Shown here piece by piece: positions 9,454-17,600 of a stretch of 35,100 nt of DNA. Position 1 is the stretch's first letter. Each line of letters starts with the position of its first letter. The translations under genes were made by a program, and so were the position numbers. The DNA is taken from contig JAFUYI010000063.1 in NCBI GenBank assembly GCA_017470585.1, positions 1 through 35,100 on the forward strand, read 5' to 3'. Origin of the DNA: Alphaproteobacteria bacterium. GTDB taxonomy: Bacteria > Pseudomonadota > Alphaproteobacteria > RF32 > CAG-239. The notes under the pieces were generated by a model, which was given only the letters and a program-made list of their open reading frames with translations, had not been told where the DNA came from and did not search any database.

Positions 9454-10155
9454 TTAAGCTTTAACTGCGACAGGCGCATCAACTTTTTTCAAACCGGCAG
9501 GCAACGGAAGCTCGACATTGGCAACCTTTTTTACGGCATCGGTAATGCGAACCCAAGCGTTTTCACCGCCCGGAACACCACCTTTAACCATAATCAAACC
9601 TTTATCGGCATCAATGGCAACAACTTTGAGATTTTGAACAGTAACACGTTCTGCACCCATGTGTCCGGCCATTTTCTTGCCCTTGAATACTTTACCCGGG
9701 TCCTGTCTCTGACCTGTAGAACCATGTGAACGGTGCGAAATAGAAACACCGTGACTGGCCTCCAAACCGGCAAAGTTGTGACGTTTCATAACGCCGGCAA
9801 AACCTTTACCCAAAGAGGTAGCACAAACATCAACATATTGCCCGCAGACAAAATGTTCCACAGATAATTCAGAACCTACAGAAAGCAGGCAGTCTTCAGA
9901 AACTCTGAACTCACCCAATTTCTTTTTCGGCTCAACACTAGCCTTGGCAAAATGTCCTTTCAAAGCTTTCGAAACATTTTTTGCCTTAACGGCACCGGTA
10001 CCGAGCTGAACAGCGGTATAACCATCCTTTTCTTGTGTCTTAACAGCAACAACCTGAAGATTATCAACGCTCAAAACAGTAACCGGTACATGAGTTCCGT
10101 TTGCTTCAAAAATACGGGACATTCCCAATTTTTTTGCGATTAAACCAGTACGCAT
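9454..10155 (-). CDS. rplC: 50S ribosomal protein L3
   Basis: 233 residues starting [16 protein letters not shown]. It contains [20 protein letters not shown], including the Gln that PrmB methylates in relatives, then [10 protein letters not shown] short extension ([15 protein letters not shown]) ends the protein. Confidence 0.98.
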   Translation of the reverse strand: MRTGLIAKKLGMSRIFEANGTHVPVTVLSVDNLQVVAVKTQEKDGYTAVQLGTGAVKAKNVSKALKGHFAKASVEPKKKLGEFRVSEDCLLSVGSELSVEHFVCGQYVDVCATSLGKGFAGVMKRHNFAGLEASHGVSISHRSHGSTGQRQDPGKVFKGKKMAGHMGAERVTVQNLKVVAIDADKGLIMVKGGVPGGENAWVRITDAVKKVANVELPLPAGLKKVDAPVAVKA

Positions 10156-10249
10156 ATTTTGTTTTTCCTTTTCAATAGGTTGACTTACTTTATTTCACGA
10201 AAGCCAACATTGCTTTTTTTATTTTCGGGTAATTATTTATAACAAACAA

Positions 10250-10561
10250 TTACAGTTTAATTTCAACATTTACACCGGCGGCCAAATCAAGCTTCATCAA
10301 AGCATCAACGGTTTGCGGTGTCGGATTGACAATATCAAGAAGTCTTTTATGAGTTCTGATTTCGAACTGTTCACGCGACTTTTTATCAACGTGAGGAGAA
10401 CGGTTAACCGTAAACTTCTCAATTCTTGTCGGAAGAGGAATGGGACCTCTTACATTTGCCCCGGTTCTTTTGGCAGTATGCACGATTTCCGTTGTAGATA
10501 AGTCGAGCAAACGATGATCAAAAGCCTTGAGGCGAATTCTTATATTTTGTGTATCCATCAT
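10250..10561 (-). CDS. rpsJ: 30S ribosomal protein S10
   Basis: 103 residues with [34 protein letters not shown] and [20 protein letters not shown], all diagnostic. It is the first gene of the cluster, about 95 nt ahead of rplC. tuf and fusA, which often precede rpsJ, are not here; the divergent leader B cassette lies upstream instead. The ribosome binding site is weak and distant (AGGA 14 nt upstream). Confidence 0.98.
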   Translation of the reverse strand: MMDTQNIRIRLKAFDHRLLDLSTTEIVHTAKRTGANVRGPIPLPTRIEKFTVNRSPHVDKKSREQFEIRTHKRLLDIVNPTPQTVDALMKLDLAAGVNVEIKL

Positions 10562-10584
10562 TTTTTAAATACTTTTCCTATAAC

Positions 10585-10623
10585 TAGACGGCACGATTCG
10601 CACTAGAGCAAAAATGCCGTCTA
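10585..10623 (-). promoter_or_regulatory. Hairpin in the rpsJ 5' leader
   Basis: TAGACGGCA (10585-10593) and TGCCGTCTA (10615-10623) form a perfect 9 bp stem with a 21 nt loop in the untranslated region before rpsJ. There is no T-tract, so it is not a terminator. It could be an autoregulatory leader of the ribosomal cluster, but that is inference from position only. Confidence 0.5.
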
Positions 10624-10668
10624 CAAAATTAACCTTGTGTAAGTCCTTGAAAAACAAGAAAATACGGG

Positions 10669-10697
10669 ATATTTTTTATTACAACCGACTTTGTCAA
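10669..10697 (-). promoter_or_regulatory. Probable promoter of the S10 cluster
   Basis: On the minus strand TTGACA (10697-10692) is followed after 17 nt by a weak AAATAT (10674-10669). The -35 is perfect consensus; the -10 is poor. It is the only good candidate upstream of rpsJ in the 270 nt divergent region. Confidence 0.5.
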
Positions 10698-10796
10698 CAA
10701 GAGGCAAAATCAATTAAATCGCAGGCTTTGTACCATATTTAAAAATATAATGCAAGCAAAAAATGCAATTTTTTTTATTTTTTTTGATTTTTTTGC

Positions 10797-10825
10797 TTGA
10801 TATAAAAAAATTAGTCGGTTATACT
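10797..10825 (+). promoter_or_regulatory. Promoter of leader RNA copy B
   Basis: TTGATA (10797-10802), 17 nt, TATACT (10820-10825), a good sigma-70-type promoter. Helix P1 of the leader starts 8 nt after the -10. Confidence 0.75.
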
Positions 10826-10832
10826 TCTTTTG

Positions 10833-11021
10833 AAGTGAACGAAAAGTCACTTTGAGGTGTGGTAACCTCTCCTTTAGCGTTTTTAAGAAAAACGAAAGAA
10901 ATGCTTTCAGCCTGATTATGGTTGGAAGGTTGGGAAATATAAAGAATACCCAACACTGGACTAAAGGTCAGTTACCAACTTCCAGCCACCTCGCGGGTGA
11001 TAACCCAAAAGGTGGTTTTTT
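10833..11021 (+). ncRNA. Structured leader RNA, copy B (P4 type 1)
   Basis: P1 AAGTGA 10833-10838 / TCACTT 10847-10852. P2 GAGGT 10854-10858 / ACCTC 10865-10869. Pseudoknot P3 CCTTTAG 10871-10877 / CTAAAGG 10961-10967. P4 CGTTTTT 10878-10884 / AAAAACG 10888-10894 with loop AAG. P5 GGTTGGAAG 10920-10928 / CTTCCAGCC 10979-10987. P6 GTTGGG 10929-10934 / CCCAAC 10949-10954. P7 ACTG 10955-10958 / CAGT 10969-10972, whose loop holds the P3 3' strand. The element ends in a terminator hairpin just before the next gene. It is homologous to copies A and C-F. I do not recognise the class. Confidence 0.85.
10986..11021 (+). terminator. Terminator hairpin at end of leader B (attenuator)
   Basis: CCACCT (10986-10991) / AGGTGG (11010-11015) with an inner GGGT/ACCC hairpin, then TTTTTT. 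It lies between promoter and coding region, so transcription of the secreted protein requires read-through. Its first two bases are shared with the 3' strand of P5. Confidence 0.8.
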
Positions 11022-11051
11022 ATAACTTTAATAAAAAAAGGAAGTTTGAAT

Positions 11052-11552
11052 ATGAACAAATATATTTTACTGCTCGGCATTGCGGGGGTTGCACTGGGTT
11101 CTTATTGTGCCTATGCAGACAACTCCGCTACAATGATCGTTACCGCAAGAATCGAACACGACGTAAGTTTGGTAAATAATCTGGACTTAAATCTTGGCAC
11201 AATCATCATAGATCCTGCCGCAGAAGACTGGTCAATTGGTTATAACTATACTTCCATTTCGTCTAAATCGGATTCCGTAATCGATCCGGGAGATGTTGAA
11301 GCAGGACAAATCGTTGCCAATATTCCTAATCCATCGGCTTGCGATACAATAAGTACATCTTGCGGAGGACTGTCTTTATCAAGTAGTTTTCTGCAGATTG
11401 GAAGTAGTGCAAATGACGGTGTCAGTCTTGGAATCGTATATGATTCTAGCCAAAAAGTGTTTTATGTTGTACCCATAAATTTTCTGACCACGCACTTACC
11501 GCGGGAAGATGATTATAGTAAAACCATCACTATTTCTTATAATGCCGGTTAA
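11052..11552 (+). CDS. Small secreted beta-rich protein, family copy B
   Basis: 166 residues. The signal peptide MNKYILLLGIAG... ends near AYA|DNS. The family block SATMIVTARIEHDVSL and DLNLGTIIIDPA follow, then a unique middle with Cys residues (NPSACDTISTSCGG, also seen in similar form in copy A) and the final KTITISY strand. The ATG at 11052 has AAGGAAG 7 nt upstream; the TTG at 11046 is less likely. Copies A and B share the NPSACD cysteine motif, so they may be the closest pair. Exported; function unknown. Confidence 0.8.
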   Translation: MNKYILLLGIAGVALGSYCAYADNSATMIVTARIEHDVSLVNNLDLNLGTIIIDPAAEDWSIGYNYTSISSKSDSVIDPGDVEAGQIVANIPNPSACDTISTSCGGLSLSSSFLQIGSSANDGVSLGIVYDSSQKVFYVVPINFLTTHLPREDDYSKTITISYNAG

Positions 11553-11560
11553 GACGTTGA

Positions 11561-11589
11561 GGCGGAAGATCATTCTTCCGCCTGCAATT
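11561..11589 (+). terminator. Intrinsic terminator after copy B gene
   Basis: GGCGGAAGA (11561-11569), loop TCAT, TCTTCCGCC (11574-11582), followed by a T-rich but interrupted tail. Confidence 0.7.
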
Positions 11590-11679
11590 TTTATGTTTTT
11601 AGGGCAAAAAAATCTTGAAAATGTCCGCGGTTTATGTTAGTATGACGGAAGGTATAAAAAAATCCGTGGAGACTGTTTT

Positions 11680-12162
11680 ATGGAAAAGAAGTTTTATTAT
11701 AATTTCAAACCGTTAAATGCTTGGCTGGTATTTAATATAATCATTACCCTAATGGTCGGATCATGTTTTCTATGCGGATACAGAATTTTGTTTTACCCGC
11801 AGATATATGTGCTTGTTTTAACGGTTGTTTTTTCGTGGTCGATGTGGTATTATAAATACATTCACCCGCAAACCATGGCTATCATCAGCGATGATTACAT
11901 TAAGATTGACCACACTGCTCCGCTTAAATGGGACGATATTGACCACGCCGAAGAACGCGAAGTCTATTGTTGTTTCAAAAAACGCCGCATTATCGTATTG
12001 GTAGCAAAAGCGGGAATTGATTATAAATACAATTGGCTGCAAAAACATAACTCCGTGTTTACTCCATTTTCTATTCCGCTGTACGGACTTTTGAGCCATG
12101 AAGATGAAGAAGAATTAAAAAAAATCGTTGCTAAAAAGACCAACTTACAACGTATAGCTTAA
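11680..12162 (+). CDS. Small membrane protein of unknown function
   Basis: 160 residues. Two hydrophobic segments at about residues 14-34 and 39-57 form a helical hairpin. A soluble domain then shows a pattern reminiscent of bacterial PH-like or STM3941-like proteins (IISDDYIKI...PLKWDDIDHAEE...RIIVLVAK), but I cannot assign a family with confidence. The ATG follows GTGGAGACTG. It stands alone between two leader cassettes that point toward each other, with its own terminator downstream. No functional inference is possible from neighbours. Confidence 0.7.
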   Translation: MEKKFYYNFKPLNAWLVFNIIITLMVGSCFLCGYRILFYPQIYVLVLTVVFSWSMWYYKYIHPQTMAIISDDYIKIDHTAPLKWDDIDHAEEREVYCCFKKRRIIVLVAKAGIDYKYNWLQKHNSVFTPFSIPLYGLLSHEDEEELKKIVAKKTNLQRIA

Positions 12163-12182
12163 AAAAATAAAAAAGCATTAAA

Positions 12183-12212
12183 GGGGAGGCTTTGCCCTCC
12201 CCTGTATTTTTA
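12183..12212. terminator. Bidirectional terminator
   Basis: GGGGAGG (12183-12189) / CCTCCCC (12196-12202), with TGTATTTTT on the plus side and A-rich sequence upstream giving a T-tract on the minus strand. It separates the convergent membrane protein gene and the copy C gene. Confidence 0.85.
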
Positions 12213-12239
12213 CACAAAAACTGCGGCAAGCAATACCTT

Positions 12240-12713
12240 TTAAGGTGCCGTATATGTTATGGTAATTTCGCCCAAGTCCTGATAATCCATTTCCGAAGGC
12301 GCACCTCCTGAATATGAGAGTTTAGCGTGGACCAAAAAATCCCCTTCATGTCCATCATCGGGAACAATACTGAAAGTATCAACAAGCATCCCGCGTGAAG
12401 AAACAGATGCCGGAGAGATACTGAAAACCGAAGCATCGCCAGGATTGGCCACAGTAGCGGTAAAAGCCCCGTAAGCATTATCATTCGCACTCACAACCCC
12501 GCTGCCGTCTTTTGTGCCGTCAGTTTTTGCCCAACCGGAGGCAACCGCCGGATTTACGATTATGTCAAACCATACGCCGCCCATAATATCAATATTTATG
12601 TCATGGGTAATGGCTGCGCTCACAGTCATTGTGTCGGAATTGGCGGCGTAGGCAGCATAACTGCCCAAGGCAACACCCGCAATGCCGAGTAGCAAAATAT
12701 ATTTTTTCATCAT
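12240..12713 (-). CDS. Small secreted beta-rich protein, family copy C
   Basis: 157 residues. The signal peptide MMKKYILLLGIAG... ends near AYA|ANS. The family block SDTMTVSAAITHDINIDI and an FDIIVNPAVASG segment follow; the latter lacks the DLN.GTI form seen in A, B and F. The C-terminal half contains FSISPASVSSRG and ends in YSGGAPSEMD plus a GEITITY strand. It shares the YSGGAPS stretch with copy D, so C and D form a subgroup. It is preceded by its leader on the minus strand. Exported; role unknown. Confidence 0.8.
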   Translation of the reverse strand: MMKKYILLLGIAGVALGSYAAYAANSDTMTVSAAITHDINIDIMGGVWFDIIVNPAVASGWAKTDGTKDGSGVVSANDNAYGAFTATVANPGDASVFSISPASVSSRGMLVDTFSIVPDDGHEGDFLVHAKLSYSGGAPSEMDYQDLGEITITYTAP

Positions 12714-12750
12714 AAAAACTTCCTTTCTAAAAGTTTTTTCACTAATACTA

Positions 12751-12789
12751 AAAGAAAACCACCTGTCGGGCTTTAGACCCTGGAGGTGG
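12751..12789 (-). terminator. Terminator hairpin at end of leader C (attenuator)
   Basis: On the minus strand CCACCT (12789-12784) / AGGTGG (12764-12759) enclosing GGG/CCC, followed by TTTTCTTT. It lies between leader promoter and gene. Confidence 0.75.
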
Positions 12790-12951
12790 CTGGAAGTTCC
12801 AAACTATTAAACGCAATAGTGCAAGGTATTTGGACCAAGTCTTATTTCCCTGCCTTCCAACCATAAAAAGTCGGACATATCAAATTACGTCTTGATACAA
12901 AACGGCGTTTACGAGGTTTGGACACCTCAAAACGGAATTTTATCTCGTTTC
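12751..12951 (-). ncRNA. Structured leader RNA, copy C (P4 type 2)
   Basis: Positions are given on the plus strand for minus-strand helices. P1 12946-12951 with 12929-12934. P2 12924-12928 with 12913-12917. Pseudoknot P3 (TAAACGC/GCGTTTA) 12905-12911 with 12808-12814. P4 (TATCAA/TTGATA) 12892-12897 with 12878-12883. P5 (GGTTGGAAG/CTTCCAGCC) 12854-12862 with 12788-12796. P6 (GCAGGG/CCTTGC) 12848-12853 with 12821-12826. P7 (ACTATT/AATAGT) 12815-12820 with 12803-12808. It ends in a terminator hairpin 38 nt before the coding region. Its promoter region is shared, divergently, with the OmpA-like lipoprotein gene. Confidence 0.85.
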
Positions 12952-12957
12952 GGATTC

Positions 12958-12986
12958 AACCTATCATATTTTAATTAAAATGTAAA
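12958..12986 (-). promoter_or_regulatory. Promoter of leader RNA copy C
   Basis: Minus strand TTTACA (12986-12981), 17 nt, TAGGTT (12963-12958), with an overlapping TATGAT just upstream of the latter. P1 begins 7 nt downstream. The elements are weak but fit the spacing of the other five copies. Confidence 0.5.
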
Positions 12987-13046
12987 TAGTTTTTTTAATC
13001 ATTTTTTTAATAAATTATGCCTAGTATTCCCGCAAAGGAGAAAAAT

Positions 13047-13688
13047 ATGAAAAAAATCATTTGTTCTGTTGTGTTGGCGAGCTTTTTATCGGCTTGTGCC
13101 ACAAATCCATACAGCGGCGAGAGCCAAGTTTCCAAAACAGCATGGGGTACCGGAATCGGTACTGCCGTCGGTGCCGGTGTCGGCGCGCTTATCGGCGGCA
13201 AAAAAGGTGCGCTTATAGGTGCCGGCGTCGGCGCACTCGGAGGGGCTGCAACCGGAGGGTATATGGATTTGCAAGCCCGCGAATTGCGGCAAGAATTGCT
13301 TAACACCGGCGTACAGGTTAAAACTTTGGACAACGGCGAAATTTTGCTCATTATGCCGAGCAATATAACCTTTGCCACAGATTCCGCAGTATTTCAAACC
13401 GGATTTAACAATGTTTTGGATTCAGTTGCCAAAATATTGGCCAAATATAACAAGACTGCCATTTATATTACCGGATATACCGACAGCACAGGTTCCGATC
13501 AGTATAATCTCAATCTTTCCCAAAAACGCGCTGCCGCAGTCGCCGATTATTTGGGACTGCGCGGGGTAAATAATTCGCGGATGATTGTTCAGGGATTGGG
13601 AAAAGCCAACCCCATTGCTTCCAATGATTCCGAAGCCGGACGGGCGCAAAATCGCCGCGTAGAGTTAAGTATCAGGCAAATAAACTAA
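13047..13688 (+). CDS. OmpA-domain lipoprotein with glycine zipper
   Basis: 213 residues. The lipobox LSAC puts the lipidated Cys at residue 17, so it is anchored to a membrane, probably the outer one. A glycine-zipper segment follows at about residues 32-68 (GTGIGTAVGAGVGALIGG repeats). The C-terminal OmpA/Pal-type peptidoglycan-binding domain runs from about 90 to 205, with ITGYTDSTGSDQYNLNLS, KRAAAVADYL and AQNRRVEL. This resembles the YfiB/YiaD-type architecture. The ATG at 13047 has AAAGGAG 6 nt upstream; an in-frame upstream ATG at 13017 would hide the signal peptide. A strong terminator follows. Likely role: envelope stability. Confidence 0.9.
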   Translation: MKKIICSVVLASFLSACATNPYSGESQVSKTAWGTGIGTAVGAGVGALIGGKKGALIGAGVGALGGAATGGYMDLQARELRQELLNTGVQVKTLDNGEILLIMPSNITFATDSAVFQTGFNNVLDSVAKILAKYNKTAIYITGYTDSTGSDQYNLNLSQKRAAAVADYLGLRGVNNSRMIVQGLGKANPIASNDSEAGRAQNRRVELSIRQIN

Positions 13689-13698
13689 AGTTAGGCAA

Positions 13699-13725
13699 AG
13701 CCCGGGTGAAAATCCGGGCTTTTTT
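13699..13725 (+). terminator. Intrinsic terminator
   Basis: AGCCCGG (13699-13705) / CCGGGCT (13714-13720), then TTTTT. It ends the OmpA-domain lipoprotein gene. Confidence 0.9.
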
Positions 13726-13797
13726 ATCATAGAATATTGAATTAACAAAATCCGTCCTCATATTTATTTTACACAACAACAATATGAGGAAAAAACA

Positions 13798-14094
13798 ATG
13801 AAAAACGTCATTACTTTTATAATGGTTACTTTACTGTTGGTTGCCGGTTACTATATCGGCAGTGCCGTTGCCAATAATTCCCCAGACAATACTTCCGCAA
13901 ACACTCCGGAAGTTATGGTGATTGAAGAAGAATACGGCACGGTAAGCATTCCCGATAGTCAAAACGCGCCAATGAAAGCTCATCAAAAAGCAGACACCTC
14001 AAATCACAACACATCCTCTTCTCAAACCACATCTTCCTCAAACACCGCAACGGCGGTTGAGATGGAAGAAAGCTTGAGCGAAACTTCAAACTAA
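13798..14094 (+). CDS. Small Ser/Thr-rich exported or membrane-anchored protein
   Basis: 98 residues. One hydrophobic N-terminal segment (about residues 5-23, FIMVTLLLVAGYYIGS) is followed by a low-complexity tail rich in Ser, Thr, Asn and Gln, including HNTSSSQTTSSSNTAT, ending in acidic residues. No family recognised. GAGGA lies 7 nt before the ATG. Its stop overlaps the stop of the convergent HAD-like gene (CTAA shared). Probably a bitopic or secreted protein with a disordered extracytoplasmic tail. Confidence 0.6.
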   Translation: MKNVITFIMVTLLLVAGYYIGSAVANNSPDNTSANTPEVMVIEEEYGTVSIPDSQNAPMKAHQKADTSNHNTSSSQTTSSSNTATAVEMEESLSETSN

Positions 14095-14618
14095 ACTTTC
14101 TTATCTTCTGTATCCCCGAAGGTTTGGTCCCTCTTTCCTTCGGGGATTTCTTTTAATATTTTTTCAATTGTCGTCAACGATTGAGCAGGAGATTGTTTGA
14201 AATCAATCAAATGACCGTTCAATCGTCCGCTGTGTTTTTTGGCATCGTATAAGCAAAACGGCGTGGTAAAACTTTGAAAATAGCGGGCTGTATCATCAAT
14301 TTGAATATCTATCCGATGTTTGGCGCAGTACTGCGCTTTTGCCTCATTCCAAAGTTCATCCCGAACTTTGAAATTACCGTTTTCAAAATATTCAATCTGC
14401 CCACGGGAAGCAAAGTAATCCAAAAGACAAAACAATTCCGTATAGCAGATATGCCATGCTTTTAAAAATTCCTTTTCCACCTGACAGGGGCCGCCGGAGA
14501 CAATATGAACTTCATAGTTCAAGCTCAAAGCCAAATCACAAAAATCACGAAAAAACACAGGATTTTCAGTTATTACGCCGTGAAAATCAATTCCAAGTCT
14601 TAACTTCTTTTCATTCAT
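14091..14618 (-). CDS. HAD-like hydrolase, 5'-nucleotidase-type
   Basis: About 175 residues. The N-terminal motif GIDFHGVIT matches the HAD nucleophile loop (DxDGxxT), but the second Asp is replaced by His. HIVSGG fits motif II (Ser), and IQIDDT resembles the acidic motif IV of NT5C-like small phosphatases. The Asp-to-His change at the usual general acid position raises doubt about ordinary phosphatase activity. The start overlaps the end of the AsmA-like gene, so it is translationally coupled at the 3' end of the mrcA-prfB-AsmA operon. ATGs at 14624 and 14618 are both possible. Confidence 0.7.
   Translation of the reverse strand: MNEKKLRLGIDFHGVITENPVFFRDFCDLALSLNYEVHIVSGGPCQVEKEFLKAWHICYTELFCLLDYFASRGQIEYFENGNFKVRDELWNEAKAQYCAKHRIDIQIDDTARYFQSFTTPFCLYDAKKHSGRLNGHLIDFKQSPAQSLTTIEKILKEIPEGKRDQTFGDTEDKKV
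14112..14154 (+). terminator. Intrinsic terminator inside a convergent gene end
   Basis: ATCCCCGAAGG (14112-14122) / CCTTCGGGGAT (14137-14147), then TTCTTTT. It terminates the Ser/Thr-rich protein transcript and sits within the 3' coding end of the opposite HAD-like gene. Confidence 0.75.
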
Positions 14619-17600
14619 TATCATCCCCGCCGAATACCGTTGCCAATGTTTCCTTTAAGGAATTGGGACTCAACGCAGACAAGGGGTTGATGTCAATTTC
14701 CGGTGACGATGCGCTTCCGGTTATGGAGTAATCGGCGGCAAAAACCGTTCCGTCCCGCCCTGCCAAAAGATTGCCGACCAGAGGAATTTTACCTATCATG
14801 GTATTCAAACCATACGCCGGCGCAATCATTCCGTTAAGATTTATGTTGCCGTCCATCATATTATACATCCCCGAAAAACTCATCCCCATAACATTGCCGT
14901 ATGTTCGCGCTTTATTCACATATAACACTTTGTTGCGGTATTTAAACGGGGCATCAAAATGCGAAAAGGTCATTCCTTCTCCGCGTAAGAGATCAACCAT
15001 TCCCGTAAACGAGGCGACAGTTAAAAGTTTGGTTAAAAGCGGAGTGTTGTGCAGGCTGAAATCTCGTATTCTGGCGTGTCCGATAAGCATTTTTTCGGCA
15101 TTGCGTTTGGCTTCAATTCTTAAAACTCCGCCGTGCATATCATTGTAAATACGCAAAAATCTCAATGTGTTACCGGCGGCATTGCTGTTAATGATAAGAT
15201 AAAATTCTTTATTGGGCTTCGGAACATAATCGGCTTTTAAGGTCATATTTTTATTATAATCATAATTACCGATAAGGTGCGCCTCTTTTATCCCTATACC
15301 ATGGCGCATTTGAACCGTTCCCGCAAAATTGGTTACCGCCAAATCCGGATTGCTCCAAAGTGAACTTACCGCAACATTTATGTCCATATCAGGGGTATTT
15401 TCAAAATCGGTATCGCTGCCGTCGCCTTTTGCCGAGTCCTCGTCTTTTTTATCAAAAAATTCCGATAAATCATAACTGTTGCCGGAAATGTTAATGGTAA
15501 TTTCCGGAGTTTTTCCGTAATCAAAATCTATTTTGGCATTAGCGTTGGTTTTTCGTCCGCGGATTTTGGTTATGTCAATAGTTTTGGGGAGATTATTCTC
15601 TCCCATTTGCGCTTTACCTTGAATTTCAAAATTCGGATTGGTCAGAGAAAACTGCTTGAGCTGCGCGAGTTTTTTATTTTTTATTTGCAATCCGGCGGTT
15701 AGCTCTCCTTTTTCACCCAAAGGTTTAACAAACCCCAAAAAACCGTAGTCAAAAGAAGCGTTGCGAAGATCAGCGTGTATATCAACATTTATATCATTTC
15801 CTTTGGCCGCGGCAACAGCTTCTGCCTGTGCAAATCCCGAAACATAGGGCGGTTGCAAAAAGGAAGCATCAACGCCGAACTTGTGCAAAACATTCTCATC
15901 AACCCTTAATTTGACATTATAGCGGTTTTCCTCTGTTTTAAAGGAGTTAACCCACGATAAATTCATCGGAATTTCATCAAATTCAATATCTCCGTTTAAT
16001 TTTAAGCCGTTATTGTCAACCTCCAAATCAAGAATTTTTGCTTTTATATCCTTATCATTGATGATGTTATTGATTTTAACATCATCAAGTTTTGCTTTAA
16101 CTTTAACCTTTACATCATTGTATCCTAAATCTTTTTTGAGTTCAAAATCGAGATTTAGTTCGGTTTCGGTATTCCCTTGCAAAAGCTCCGGCGAAATCCC
16201 TAACTGCGAAGTAAAATTAAGCGGAGGGTGATCAATAAGTTTTAAGGCATCGGGAATTGAAGAGTTTGAAAGCAATTTAATGCTGATAAAATTACGCGGT
16301 TTTGCCAAGTCATATATGCGAACCAGTCCCGAATCAAGCAAAATTCCTTCCGATTTTGCCTTATCAAGACTTATTTCAATACTGTCCGCCTTAACCTTAA
16401 AATCACCGTAAACATTTGTTACCATCGGCATAGTATCAATATATTTGACGTTTGAATCTTCAATATAAGCACCGCCGCTCAAATCCTTAAATCCGAAAAC
16501 CTTGCTTTTTTTATCAAAGGCAAAATCAAACTCAAAATGCGCTTTTTTGGCCAATCCCCCGAAAATGCCTTCCTTGCACCACTCCCACGCCTCCGGCGCG
16601 ATATAGCGCGGCCAATATATATACAAATCATTCAAATTCAACGCGTTAATGTCGGCAGTTAATTTTAAGTCTAAATTATCCGGAGAAGATTCCAAGAGCA
16701 ATTTTTCCAATCCCGTGGCATAAAATCCCAGTTTTACTTTCTGTCCGCCCAAGTTAAAATCGGCATTTTTAATTTCCAGATTATTAAGTCCGCCGGCAAT
16801 TTTACCGTCTAAAACAAACGATGAAACCGCATATTTTGATTCGCTTTCTTCATTGGCGTTAAAGATTATATTGCCCTGACCGCCTTCAAATTGAAAGCCG
16901 ATGTCTAAAATAGCCTTTTCAACCGCCCTTAACAAATCATCCCGATTGTAAACGAATTGATTAAAATCAACTATCGTATTGATTTTACCGCTGACCGGAA
17001 CATTTATCTGATATAAATCCGCCTTTTTTTCTTCACTCACATAATTATTGATAATATCCGAAGGGATTAAATCACCGAAATAAGCCTGAACGGCGAGTTT
17101 GTTATCATTCATACGATAACCGGCATCAATGCCGAAAGAAACAATCGTATCATCGAGATTAAGCAAAGCACCGAGTTCGGTTGACATATTCAAAATCCCG
17201 CGGTTGAAACGGAAATTAACATCAGATAAAATCCATTTACGCCCTAAATCAACCTCATGAAATTCAACCTCACCTCCGATGATTGCAATATTATTGATAT
17301 AACTCTCGGGATAGGCTAATTCGTTGGAATTAAACCTTTCGGCAAAATCTTCCACCTGTGTTACATAATAATCAAGTTTTTTCTCGGTTATTTCGGAGGC
17401 TTTATCGTGCGCCCTTACCCCGTATGTCGTAAAAATATAGACTGAAGGCTGTTCCATTTCCATTGAGGAAGGTGCAATAATGCCACGCAACAAGGCTTTA
17501 ATACTGAAAGACACCGAAGTTCGGGGAGCTGAAAAACGCACCGTTCCGTCGTTTTTCTTATAAACTATATTGTTGGCTATGATTTTAAGCGGTTTTACCG

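Noticed and set aside
1219..10501. Many open frames on the plus strand opposite the ribosomal cluster
   Set aside because: They are antisense shadows of well-supported ribosomal protein genes.
10833..11021. Leader RNA as a T-box, cobalamin, c-di-GMP or other known riboswitch, or as a group I intron
   Set aside because: The conserved boxes of those classes (T-box sequence, GCCACTG B12 motif, c-di-GMP-I core) were not seen, and the size and helix order do not fit an intron. Only a database search can settle this.
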